Assembly: GCA_023548195.1 (NCBI GenBank)
Contig: JAJHZJ010000028.1
Span: 1,816,001 to 1,880,000, forward strand
Direction of reading: 5' to 3'
DNA: 64,000 nt
Origin: Bettongia penicillata ogilbyi
Taxonomy: Eukaryota > Chordata > Mammalia > Diprotodontia > Potoroidae
In this document: positions 55,913 through 64,000 of the stretch, piece by piece
Layout: each line of letters starts with the position of its first letter
Position numbering within the stretch: the stretch's first letter is position 1
Translations under genes and position numbers: made by a program
The notes under the pieces: generated by a model
The model's database searches: none
What the model was told of the DNA's origin: nothing
Seen by the model: the letters and a program-made list of their open reading frames with translations, nothing else

Positions 55913-56688
55913 CAGTGCTTCTTGAACTGTTGGTCTAGAATGGGGACACATAACTGAATGTGAGGGAGGAGGTTGTGAAAAACTTGACAATAGTATAACA
56001 TTTCTGAAAACACAATGACCAAAAATTAATTCAAAATCAAATGCATAATGAATCCGAAGTGTTTCTAGAAATGCTTACCTATATTGCATCAAAGTACTTC
56101 ACTTCAGTCTTGGTTCTGAACATACAACATGCATACTTTGCATTGTGCATGCTGTCCCTCCAAGCAGCTACAATGAATGCTGCCAGATACACCTTGGCTC
56201 AGCTTCGGGACTATTGTATCTTATGAACTGCAGTGTTTTTACTGCACGTGCAAAATTGTTGAATGAATTTTGACTTGGGATTAGGCCAGAATTTCCAACA
56301 ACTTTTGAAATGGCCCTAAAATACTTCTGCCACTTTGTACTATGTATTTATGCAAAGCAGCATTCTCAGCCTTGATGATTATCAAAATCAAAATATTGTT
56401 TAATTCTGAAAAATGTTCAAGATGCTCTACATCCTGCAGTGTCAAATATTCCACCAATATTTAATTCTTTACATAAAAATAAATGAGCAATCCATCTCAC
56501 TAGTAAGTAAATTTGTTTTTATCTTTAATAAATGGTAAAATTATATGTATACCAAAGAATTGTTTCAAAATAAATTTGTTTATGATTTGTTATCAGCAAA
56601 TGTTTGATTTGTATGCCTATTTTATGTACCCATATACCCAGGGTTGGGCAAAAAGGGGTCATGAAGGGAAAAAGTTTGAGAAGCCCTG
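55913..56688 (+). mobile_element. hAT-superfamily DNA transposon relic
   Basis: Terminal inverted repeats are CAGTGCTTCTTGAACT at the left and, reversed, CAGGGCTTCTCAAACT at the right (56673-56688). The flanking 8-bp sequences (55905-55912 and 56689-56696) are similar but no longer identical, as expected for an old insertion. Inside, plus-strand sequence at about 56280-56480 encodes pieces of the transposase C-terminal dimerisation domain. A frame at about 56355-56480 shows AAFSALMIIK, then LHPAVSNI, split by frameshifts. A 61-codon frame at 56041-56226 is an earlier transposase-derived piece. At 776 bp it is an internally deleted copy. Confidence 0.75.
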
Positions 56689-56696
56689 ACCTAATG

Positions 56697-56750
56697 TACA
56701 GAAAGAGCTGCCTTGAAATCAGGAAGACCTGGGTTCAGATTCTGTCCAAG
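56697..56750 (+). mobile_element. SINE head fragment, sense
   Basis: 'cttgaaatcaggaagacc' and 'tgggttcagattctgtcc', cut off where the next L1 copy starts. Confidence 0.65.
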
Positions 56751-57523
56751 AAGAGGATTCTGGGAAGATGGTAGAGTAGGTCAGAAAATTCCAGGCTCAC
56801 AAGATTTTCACCCACAAGAGATGAAATAGCACTTCAGGACCAATATTGAGTGGTAAAAATAAATAAGAGTAGGGACAGAATAGGGGTTCACATGGAACAA
56901 TCAGAGAAGATCTGAAGAAAAGTCCCAGGATGAGGTTTGGTCCCTGTGAAGAGTAAACACCTCCAGCCTAGGTCCCAGTTCCCCTTAAACAACAAGCAGC
57001 AAGCCCTGGGGTTAGCCGAGTTGGGAGACTGCCTCACCCCACCCACAAGAACTTTTACCCTCAAGACAGTGAGGGATGTTGAGCATCTGAGTCAGGAAAG
57101 ATCGAGGGAATGCCAGACCCAGATGTGCTGCAGAGACTCAGTTGGGGCAAGAAATAACCAGCACACATACCCAGTGAGTGAAGAAGCAGTGTTGCAGGGA
57201 TACTTCCTGGTGGTGGGCACTTAGAGAAGGCTGGAAGTCTTGTTTCCAGTTCCAGGACAGAGGGAAGAACTGAAGGAGGATCTGAGGCCAGAGGCACCAT
57301 TTCCCAATGCCATGACTACAGAGATTATAAAAACTAAGCTACTACAAATAAAGCAATTGCACAAGGAAAGGAGAAAGAATCCAATGAAGCAGAGTTACTA
57401 TGGGAATAGAGAAGACCAGGGTTCATCTTCAGAGGAGGATACTAAAGCAAAGATACCCTCTTCTGTCCCAAAGAATGATGTCGAATAGTCATCTGCTCAA
57501 AACAAGTACATAGAAAAACTTTT

Positions 57524-57539
57524 AAAAAAAGACTTTAAG
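57524..57539. repeat. Target-site duplication, left copy
   Basis: A-rich 16-mer ending GACTTTAAG; the right copy is at 57683-57698 with one T/C difference. Confidence 0.8.
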
Positions 57540-57682
57540 GGGCAGCTAGATGGCACAGTGAGTAGAACACTGGACCTCAAATCAGGAGGACCTGATTTCA
57601 AATCCAGCCTGAGACACTTGACACTAGCTGTGTGACCTTGGACAAGTCACTTAACCCTAACTGTCTCACCTTCCCTCCTCCA
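57540..57682 (+). mobile_element. Short tRNA-headed SINE (WSINE type) inserted in ORF1
   Basis: The head 'gggcagctagatggcacag' is followed by 'tgatttcaaatccagcc', 'gtgaccttggacaagtc' and 'acttaaccctaactgtctc', ending directly at an A run. It lacks the longer 3' part of the SINE at 37444. The head holds CAGCTAGATGGCAC, which matches 12 of 14 positions of the CTCF core. Confidence 0.9.
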
Positions 57683-57698
57683 AAAAAAAGACCTTAAG
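57683..57698. repeat. Target-site duplication, right copy
   Basis: Matches 57524-57539 with one difference. Confidence 0.8.
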
Positions 57699-59079
57699 AA
57701 ACAAATGAGAGAGATCAAGAAAAAAATAAGAACAATTCAAGAAAAACAAGAAGATTATGAAAAAAAAATAAAGTCAACCAATTAGAAAAGGAAATCCAGA
57801 ATCTCAAGGAAGAAAATGACTCCTTGAAAATCAAAATTGGGCAAGGGGAAGCCAACAAAGTTATGAGATAAAGAAATAATAATATTAATAATAATAATTA
57901 TATATAAAGAGTGAAAAAACAGGTTATGAAACATCTCAAAAGAGAAACAACTGATCTGGAGAACAGATCAAGAAGAGAAAACATGTGATCAAAAAGAGAA
58001 TCTTGATACGATAATACAAGAAATAATTAAAGAAAATTGTCCTGAAGCAGTAGAACAAGAGGGGAAAGTAGAAATAGAAAAAAAAATCCACCAATCAGCA
58101 CCTAAAAGAGATCCTGAGGAAAACCCACAGGAATATTATAGCCAAATTCTGAAACCCCCAGCTCAAGTATAAAATATTATGAACAACAAGGAAAAAACAA
58201 TTTAAATGTGGGGGTGCCACAATTACAATCACACAAGACCTAGCAGTGGTGACACTAAAAGACTTAAATTCTTGGAACATTATGTATCAAAGAACAAAAG
58301 AACTGGGGTCCAGGCTGAAAATATCATACCCAGCAAAGTTAAGCATAATCCTGAATGGAAAAAAACGAACATTTAATGAACTGTCAGGCTTTCAGGACTT
58401 TGTTTAAAAAACAAACAAACCTGAATTTAATAGAAGATTTGTCATACAAGAGCCAAGAGAAATATAAGCTACTTACCAAAGACTAGTTATAAGAGACTCA
58501 ATAAGGACAGACTGTTTACCTTTAATATATGTAAAATGTATGTCTAAGATTGTTGTAATTGGGTGGTTCATAAGAAAGATTGGGGTAGACTTGAGTATGA
58601 TATGAATTAAAAAGTAAAACCATTTAGGAACAGCTAAAAAGAGTAATTGTTTTATACAAATGAGGTGCAAGAGGAAGAACTGACACAGAGAAATGAGGTG
58701 GGTAAGGAGGGCTGTTAGTTCTGGAAACCTACTTTCATCGGGAATGATGTCCAAGAGGGAACAATGCATGTGTATCTAGAAGAGTATAAAAATCTTCTAA
58801 ATTCAGAAAGACATAAAATGCTAAGGGAATAGGAAAGGAGGAGATAATAAGGGAGGGATCTCTAGAGGGAGGTGGGAATAGGTTAAAGGGAGGGTAGAAG
58901 GGTGTTTAGATTTAGAGGAATGGGAGGATAGGGAAGGATCCTTGAGGGGTGGTAAGTTAAGTAATAGAAGGGCAAGGTAGCAAGTAGAAGTAAAGTAGAG
59001 GAGTTAAGAGGGACAGGAAATAAGAGGTATGTACAAACATAAAAACAAAAATCAGAAGTAGAATTTGTTAGGGAAATAT

Positions 59080-59160
59080 ATGTCTTTATACATATGTATG
59101 TATTCATATATATATGTGTGTATATATATATATATGTTTCTCTATATCTATATATATTTA
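59080..59160. repeat. TA/TG-rich microsatellite
   Basis: At the end of the ORF1-bearing copy; (TATG)n and (TA)n runs. Confidence 0.9.
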
Positions 59161-59634
59161 TCAGCACACTACTGAGAAAAAAGTTCTTAACCTAGAGTCA
59201 ATGGTCCCTTCTGATGTTTGTGAAAAAATTTCAAGAGGTCTATGACTAGTATGTGGCAAAGGGGGTAAGTGGGGGGGAGGGAAATGCCATTATTTTCACA
59301 TTATTTTCAAGTTTAGCATTTCCTTCAATTATTTAAAACTTTATTGGGAGAAAACGTTGATCAATCCACTGGATTGCCAAAGGGATCCATGACAAAGATT
59401 AAAAACTCCTTATACAGACAGAGCATATAAGGAATGTAAGACATGAGTCTCCATTTGTAGCATAGCCATAGAGTTCCACATATATAAATGAACTCTTGCA
59501 TACAGAGGAAATTGACATGCTCATCTGTAAGGAAAACTCCTAAATACAGATAAGATCCTACATATAAAAGAATTTTGAACTGGGTCCCACCTAAAGTTTG
59601 CCCACATATGTAAAAGGAAAGAAGGAAACAGACA
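59161..59634. other. Unassigned sequence
   Basis: No repeat recognised with confidence; 59370-59420 vaguely resembles 25085-25130 ('agggatccatgacaaag'). Confidence 0.35.
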
Positions 59635-59890
59635 TTTATTAAGCACCTACTATATACCAGGCATTGCCATATGTGCTTTCCAAACGGTATCTTGTTTGAT
59701 CCCTCATCTCTGAGAGGCAGGTGCCATCATTATCCCCATTTTACAATTGGGGAAACTGAGGCAGAGTGAGGTTAAGGAATTTGCCCAAATTCACACAGTT
59801 AGTAAGATGTCTAAGGACAGATGTGAACTCAGGTCTATCCTGAATCTAGGCTCAGTATTCTATACATTGCACCAACTAGCTGCCTCTAAG
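59635..59890 (-). mobile_element. MIR-type SINE, antisense, near full length
   Basis: 'ggtatcttgtttgatccc', 'ttttacaattggggaaactg', 'cacacagttagtaag' and 'gcaccaactagctgcctc'. It is preceded by 'tattaagcacctactatata'. Confidence 0.8.
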
Positions 59891-59921
59891 ATTTTCATGT
59901 CTAATAATGATGTTCTTCTAA

Positions 59922-59972
59922 TATATACATATGTATATATGTGTATATATATACATATATTTATATATAACC
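59922..59972. repeat. (TA)n-rich microsatellite
   Basis: ATATACATATGTATATA-type runs. Confidence 0.9.
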
Positions 59973-61045
59973 GCAATCATTTTTCTTACTAGGTTTAGGG
60001 GTTAATGATGATTTGTATATTTTCTCTAGTGGGTTCTAGGCCTTCTCCCTTTAACACCTCAGCTTTTGCTCAAAGGTAAGCATCTCCTATATCTTTAAAG
60101 ACAAAAACCTTCTCTCTCCTAGTCTCCCTCCTGCCATCTTATTTACCACACCATTCAGTATAGGTAGACATCTGTTTCTGTAATACTAACGGGAATGAAT
60201 ATAATAAATATAAAGTGGGGAGAATTTATCTTTTCCAGTTCAAGATATAATCACAGAAAATAAGGACCAGGTAATGAGGTATTAAACTAGTACTAAAGAC
60301 ATATCTATGCCCTGTATCCCCTCTCAAAGTGTGAAAAAGCTTCTTGATTGAATTAGAAGGGACAACTGACATTGGCTGACTGGAGATTGGCCAGGTTCTT
60401 TATTAGCTCTGTAGGTAATTCAGATTGGAGTCAGCAGAAGAGAAAGAATCCAGCCACTAGAAGGAAGTACTTTTTCTTTCTTAGAGAAGGGGGAAGAGGA
60501 GAAGGGTTTTTTTTCCTACCCCATTTATCATGGAAGTCTGTTATTATATAAGAGCTATTCACTGACAGCCAGCAGTTGGCAGTAGTCAAGCAGTTCAGAG
60601 AGTCAAGTAATTTGAGGCAGAGAGCAGAGTACCTACTCTCTTCAGACATAGAAATAAAAAGTCAGCATTAAAAACGGGAAGCAGTCTCATAGAGCATGAC
60701 CTCTGGCAGCTGAGAAGAGAGCTGACTATGGATTCAAGAGAGAACTATCCCTGGCAATCAAGAGTCAAGGAAGAGATGCATGGAGCCCAGACAATGGCCC
60801 AGAAGAGATGCTAAGTCCAGTAGGAAGCATCCTGAGCATTCACAAAAAGTGTAAGATCATCAGGGTCTGTCTGGCAGTACTAGATGCAAGAGCTACCTTG
60901 ACTACTTGTGTTCCCAACACATGTAGCTTACTACCATTGTATTCTCTATTCATTCTTCACATGGACACTCTATATATTTATGGAGAATGCACCCCAAGTG
61001 TATGGAAAGGAAGATATTGAAGAATGCTCCCGATCCCCCTTAATG
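59973..61045. other. Unassigned sequence with a TATA-like element
   Basis: No repeat named. 'ttatataagagct' at 60543 is a good TATA-box-like sequence and the downstream 250 bp is purine-rich. An old LTR is one possibility, but no polyadenylation signal, primer-binding site or paired LTR was found. Confidence 0.3.
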
Positions 61046-61049
61046 CTAG

Positions 61050-61235
61050 TGCCTGCCTTTATTGAGCCTGTATATGTCTTGTTTTATAGAGTTGTTTTCA
61101 CCTCATTCCCCTCATCAGTCTGTGAGATTCACAACAGCAGGGACTGACTTGCCTTTCTTTGTATTCCAACATTTATCACAGTGCTTCACAAATAATAGAC
61201 AATAAATGCTTTCTAACTGACTGACTGCACCACTT
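61050..61235 (+). mobile_element. L2 LINE 3' end
   Basis: 'tgtgagattcacaacagcag', 'tttgtattccaacatttatc', 'cacagtgcttcacaaat' and 'aactgactgactg'. Confidence 0.75.
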
Positions 61236-61265
61236 AGTAACTGCCTTTGCTTTAAGCTCACTGGG

Positions 61266-61289
61266 CCTACCAGCTTACTAGCTGGTAGG
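61266..61289. repeat. Perfect short hairpin, 10-bp stem and 4-nt loop
   Basis: CCTACCAGCT, loop TACT, then AGCTGGTAGG. No T run follows on either side, so it does not look like a terminator. Confidence 0.85.
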
Positions 61290-61489
61290 TAAACTCACTA
61301 GTTCATAAGCTACAGTTTTATGAATATGAACTATTAAACATGAGGGAAGTAGCCACACTGCAGAAGTAGCCTTGGCAGAAGGCAGAACCAATAGAAATCA
61401 ATAGAGTAGTTCATTTGCAATCCCAACTGCTTTGGCTGGTAGGGAACTGAATAGATTTTTCTCCCTAATTTCCTCTCCTCTCCAAGCAG

Positions 61490-61690
61490 TGAGAGGCAAC
61501 ATGGTATAATGGCACTGGACCTGAGTCAGGAAGATGTGAGTTCAAATCCTACCTCAGATACTTAATAGATGTGTGACCTGGAGAAGTCACTTAATTTCTC
61601 ATTGCCTTAGTTTTCTCATCTGCAAAATGTGAGAGATGGATTCAGTGGCCTCTAAGGTCCTGAGTAGCACTAGATCTATAATCTTAAGAA
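61490..61690 (+). mobile_element. MIR/MAR1-type SINE, sense
   Basis: 'ggcaacatggtataatggc', 'gagttcaaatcctacctc' and 'agatgtgtgacctggagaag', with 'gtcctgagtagcactag' as 3' end. Confidence 0.8.
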
Positions 61691-61719
61691 GACCTTAAGA
61701 ATTGCAATAATTATAAATT

Positions 61720-62010
61720 ACATAGTGTCTGGCATGTAGGAATTGTTATATGTGTTAACTATAATAATTATTATGTCATTTAAATGCTCTGAGCTTCAGC
61801 TTCTTTAGGTGCAAAATGAGCAGACTGGATGGAGTACCTATGGTCACTAATATCCCTTCCAACTCTAAATCTTAAGATTGTATTATACTACAACCATGTC
61901 TTATGACCATTTACTGGCCATGTGAACCTGGGCAAATCACTTAATTTCCCTGCACCACAGTTTTCTCCTCTGTAAAATGACAGGGTTAGACTCAATCCAG
62001 CCTGAATGTT
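61720..62010 (+). mobile_element. Two partial MIR-type SINEs, sense
   Basis: 61720-61880 has 'gagcttcagcttctttagg' and 'atcccttccaactctaaatc'. 61900-62010 starts again inside the head with 'ggccatgtgaacctgggc' and ends with 'cctctgtaaaatgacagg'. Confidence 0.65.
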
Positions 62011-62535
62011 CTATTAGCCTTTGGCCATATCTGCTTCCTCCAAGTTACCACTTTCTTCCAGTACTGTATAACTCTCCTGGTTGCAATTTGACTTCCTGAG
62101 CAACCAAACCTTTCTCTTAGGCTCTTTTTCCATGCATAGCCCCAGACTTTTCCTTTCTCTGAGGCCAATTCTCAGGTGTGCATGTAAGCCATTTCTTCTA
62201 TTCGTCCCTTCAGCTACAGAAGTCAGATTCACAGATCCTAGAAAGAAACACAAATAAAAAGAGGAAATGTTTGAGGATTGTTCTTTTTTTAAAAAAAATA
62301 CTTTCTGGGAAAGATACGAAAAGCAGACTATAGTCAAGAATTTCTTTTAAAGCTCTCCACTATATTAAAGTGACTTTCCTTGGCGTAGTAGAATCCAATC
62401 ATCATTCATGTGGGGCCAAATTTAATCCATCCTCATCCTGTGAATGCAAAGTCAGTTTACAGTCTTGTGTTCTAGGCTCACATGACTTAAATGGGTATCC
62501 ATTAACTTTTAAACAATAGTGGGGTATTTAGTAAA
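62011..62535. other. Unassigned sequence
   Basis: No repeat recognised. A 107-codon minus-strand frame (62014-62337) begins in unassigned sequence and has no recognisable domain. Confidence 0.4.
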
Positions 62536-62539
62536 TAGA

Positions 62540-62610
62540 ATACACACACACATATATGTATTTATGCATGTATACGTGTGTATACATATACATATATACT
62601 CCATAATCCA
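62540..62610. repeat. CA/TA-rich microsatellite
   Basis: ACACACACATATATG-type runs. Confidence 0.9.
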
Positions 62611-62760
62611 AGTTTCAAATTCTGTTTCTGACATTTACTACTTGTGTGCCTTTAAGCAAGTCATTTAGCATCACAGAACCTTGTAAATTGGGGGAGATGA
62701 ACTAAATGGCATCTCAAATCCCTTCCTGCCCTGGGTCCCTGATACTCTGAAATAATAGTC
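62611..62760 (+). mobile_element. MIR-type SINE, sense
   Basis: 'acttgtgtgcctttaagc', 'aagtcatttagcatc' and 'gggggagatgaactaaatgg'. Confidence 0.7.
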
Positions 62761-63095
62761 ATAGGTAAGAGTGTGTTGAAGCCAGCTCTTTGAGAGTTGG
62801 CTCTTCAATATCTCATATGAGCATTTAAATCTCAGAAGGCAGTAAATGCTACAAATCAAGACTTGACTTACTGTTTTGTTGATTGTCTTGACTTAAGATA
62901 TGGAGAAGTTCTGAGAGTTAGGAGTGAAGCCAAGAGTGAAATGAATGTGACCTAGGCAAGGAAGAGGACTTTACCATGAACAGAGTGGCCCTTAGGGCAG
63001 AAGTATTTCCAGGTGTAGACAAGTCTAGAAAGCAACAATTGGAGCCGAAAGTTCAGTTCATTTCACTTTTGAGCTCCAAGCATTAGGAGGTTTTT
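62761..63095. other. Unassigned sequence
   Basis: Nothing recognised. Confidence 0.45.
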
Positions 63096-63099
63096 CTTT

Positions 63100-63540
63100 A
63101 CATTAAGCTTCAATTTGCTTCTTTTCCACTTCCACCCATTGCTTCTAGATTCTGACTTCTGGGAATGGGTAAAACAAGTTTAATCTTCCTTCTAATTGAC
63201 AACCTTTCAAATACTAAAGGCAGCTCTCACGTCCCTCCAGGAATTCTTCTTCCCCACCAGCTTTGCTGGATCATAAATGTAGAGCTATAAGGGCCTTCAG
63301 TAAGGAGCCTTTTTATATTTGAGGAAACTCAGGCCAGTAATGTTATGGGTTCCTTCCACCAGTTCTCATATCACATTATCTTATGACCTTTCTTCATCCT
63401 TGTTGCCCTCCTCTGGATGTCTTATAGCATACCAACATACTTTATAAAATGTAGTGCCCTGAACTGAGCATAATACATTAGATAAGATCTGACCTGGGCA
63501 AAATACAGTGTAGCTTGCCTTACCTTCACCAAATGGAGAT
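63100..63540 (-). mobile_element. CR1/L3-type LINE fragment, antisense
   Basis: 'ggcagctctcacgtccctcc', 'gttgccctcctctggatg', 'gtagtgccctgaactgagc' and 'gatctgacctgggcaaaa' match the reversed 3' coding and UTR order of CR1-clade LINEs. A foreign MIR-like piece (about 63265-63350) interrupts it. Confidence 0.75.
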
Positions 63541-63832
63541 AACACTTTGTTCCTCCAAGACCTGAGTTTTGAAAGTAAATGAGGGAGGACCCTCATTCCT
63601 TGGCCATTGAGAATCCTTCATAGTGGAAAATAAGCAATCCAATTAAGTTCTTGCTCAGGTCATTTCATCTGCTGGAGAGTTTCTGTGGTAAACCAATCTC
63701 TCCATCCTGCCACATTCAGGGGAAGGTGTTATGTTAGTAATTTCCTGCTGAGTTGCTAAAGACAAAGGAGAAAGATGGTGATGTATATCAGAAACTTGCT
63801 GAATGTGAGCTGACTCAGAGTAACACCCAAGC

Positions 63833-64000
63833 TCTTTTTTTTTTTTGGTAAATAGCATTTTGTTTTTTCCAATTACATATAAAGACAGTTTTCAACATCC
63901 ATTTTTATAAGATTTTGAAGGCAAATAATTTTCTCCCTCCCTCTCTCCCAGTCCCCTTCCCCATGATGGCAAGCAATTTGATGTAGGTTATACATGTGCA
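63833..64000 (-). mobile_element. L1-type LINE 3' end, antisense, continues past window
   Basis: A poly-T start (reversed A tail), 'ttccaattacatataaag', 'cagttttcaacatccat', pyrimidine-rich sequence, and 'aagcaatttgatgtagg'. This is the typical reversed end of a marsupial L1. Confidence 0.75.

Larger units (their letters stand above)
57305..58465 (+). pseudogene. L1-type ORF1 remnant, interrupted by a SINE
   Basis: The coiled-coil part (57690-57960) reads as Lys/Glu/Gln-rich codons. The RRM start follows at about 57950 ('gaacagatcaagaagaga', the LENRSRR motif), and the C-terminal domain lies near 58220-58350 with the ITQDLA and KISYPAKLS patterns in codons. A 95-codon frame at 56937-57224 lies in the 5' UTR. 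Stops, frameshifts and the SINE make it non-functional. Confidence 0.8.
56752..59165 (+). mobile_element. L1/HAL1-type copy with ORF1, no ORF2 detected
   Basis: The 5' end is near 56752 ('tgggaagatggtagagtagg', like the starts at 42873 and 21107), with a 5' UTR to about 57300. ORF1 remains to about 58465, then a purine-rich spacer to about 59050 ends in a TA microsatellite. The spacer is not followed by endonuclease sequence. It may be a HAL1 of another subfamily or an L1 cut before ORF2. A SINE sits inside ORF1 (57540-57682). Confidence 0.75.

Noticed and set aside
60431..60660. Retroviral LTR around the TATA-like sequence at 60543
   Set aside because: No second LTR, primer-binding site, polyadenylation signal or terminal TG...CA pair could be identified; kept only as unassigned.

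Overview
The window reads as intergenic or intronic DNA of a marsupial. The evidence is the mix of repeats: L1 LINEs on both strands, an L1-derived element with ORF1 but no ORF2 (HAL1 type), tRNA-headed SINEs of the MAR1/WSINE kind, SINEs whose 3' end resembles an RTE/BovB LINE (RTESINE1 type), and many old MIR, L2 and CR1/L3 relics. The species is not resolved. I recognise no conventional host protein-coding gene, rRNA, tRNA, CRISPR array or bacterial-type feature. Most open reading frames are chance frames or retroelement remains. Family names come from recognising diagnostic motifs by eye, so edges of old repeats are good to tens of bases only.

Layout. 1-3190: an L1 on the plus strand with an internal inverted segment and most of ORF2 missing. 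3.2-17.2 kb: L2, MIR and MAR1 fragments, a first copy of an old 1.1-1.6 kb repeat (5.2-6.3 kb), an L1 3' end at 9.7 kb, a short gag/PNMA-like relic near 15.0 kb, and CTCF-like motifs at 5515, 10204 and 15398. 17.2-21.1 kb: a minus-strand L1 that keeps its 5' UTR, ORF1 and the ORF2 endonuclease but ends before the reverse transcriptase. 21.2-23.2 kb: a decayed plus-strand L1. 23.3-28.2 kb: SINEs and unassigned sequence. 28.2-33.7 kb: an old, nearly full-span minus-strand L1. 33.8-42.6 kb: two more copies of the 1.1-1.6 kb repeat, layered MIR/L2/SINE insertions, and a repeat-poor block at 39.7-40.3 kb with a candidate spliced exon.

42873-45857 is the clearest functional-looking unit: a complete L1-derived element with a CpG-rich 5' UTR, an intact 367-codon ORF1, no ORF2, an A-rich tail and perfect 15-bp target-site duplications. 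A 5'-truncated relative sits at 54440-55354, also with perfect target-site duplications, and ends in what looks like a small 3' transduction. The remainder, to 64000, holds an old minus-strand L1 (48.0-50.6 kb), a hAT DNA transposon relic (55913-56688), an ORF1-bearing L1/HAL1 copy with a SINE inserted in it (56752-59165), MIR and L2 pieces, a CR1/L3 fragment and a final antisense L1 3' end that runs off the window.

No set of genes here works together as a host pathway. The only functional relation that can be inferred is parasitic: the ORF1-only element would need reverse transcriptase and endonuclease from an active L1 elsewhere, and the SINEs likewise from LINEs.
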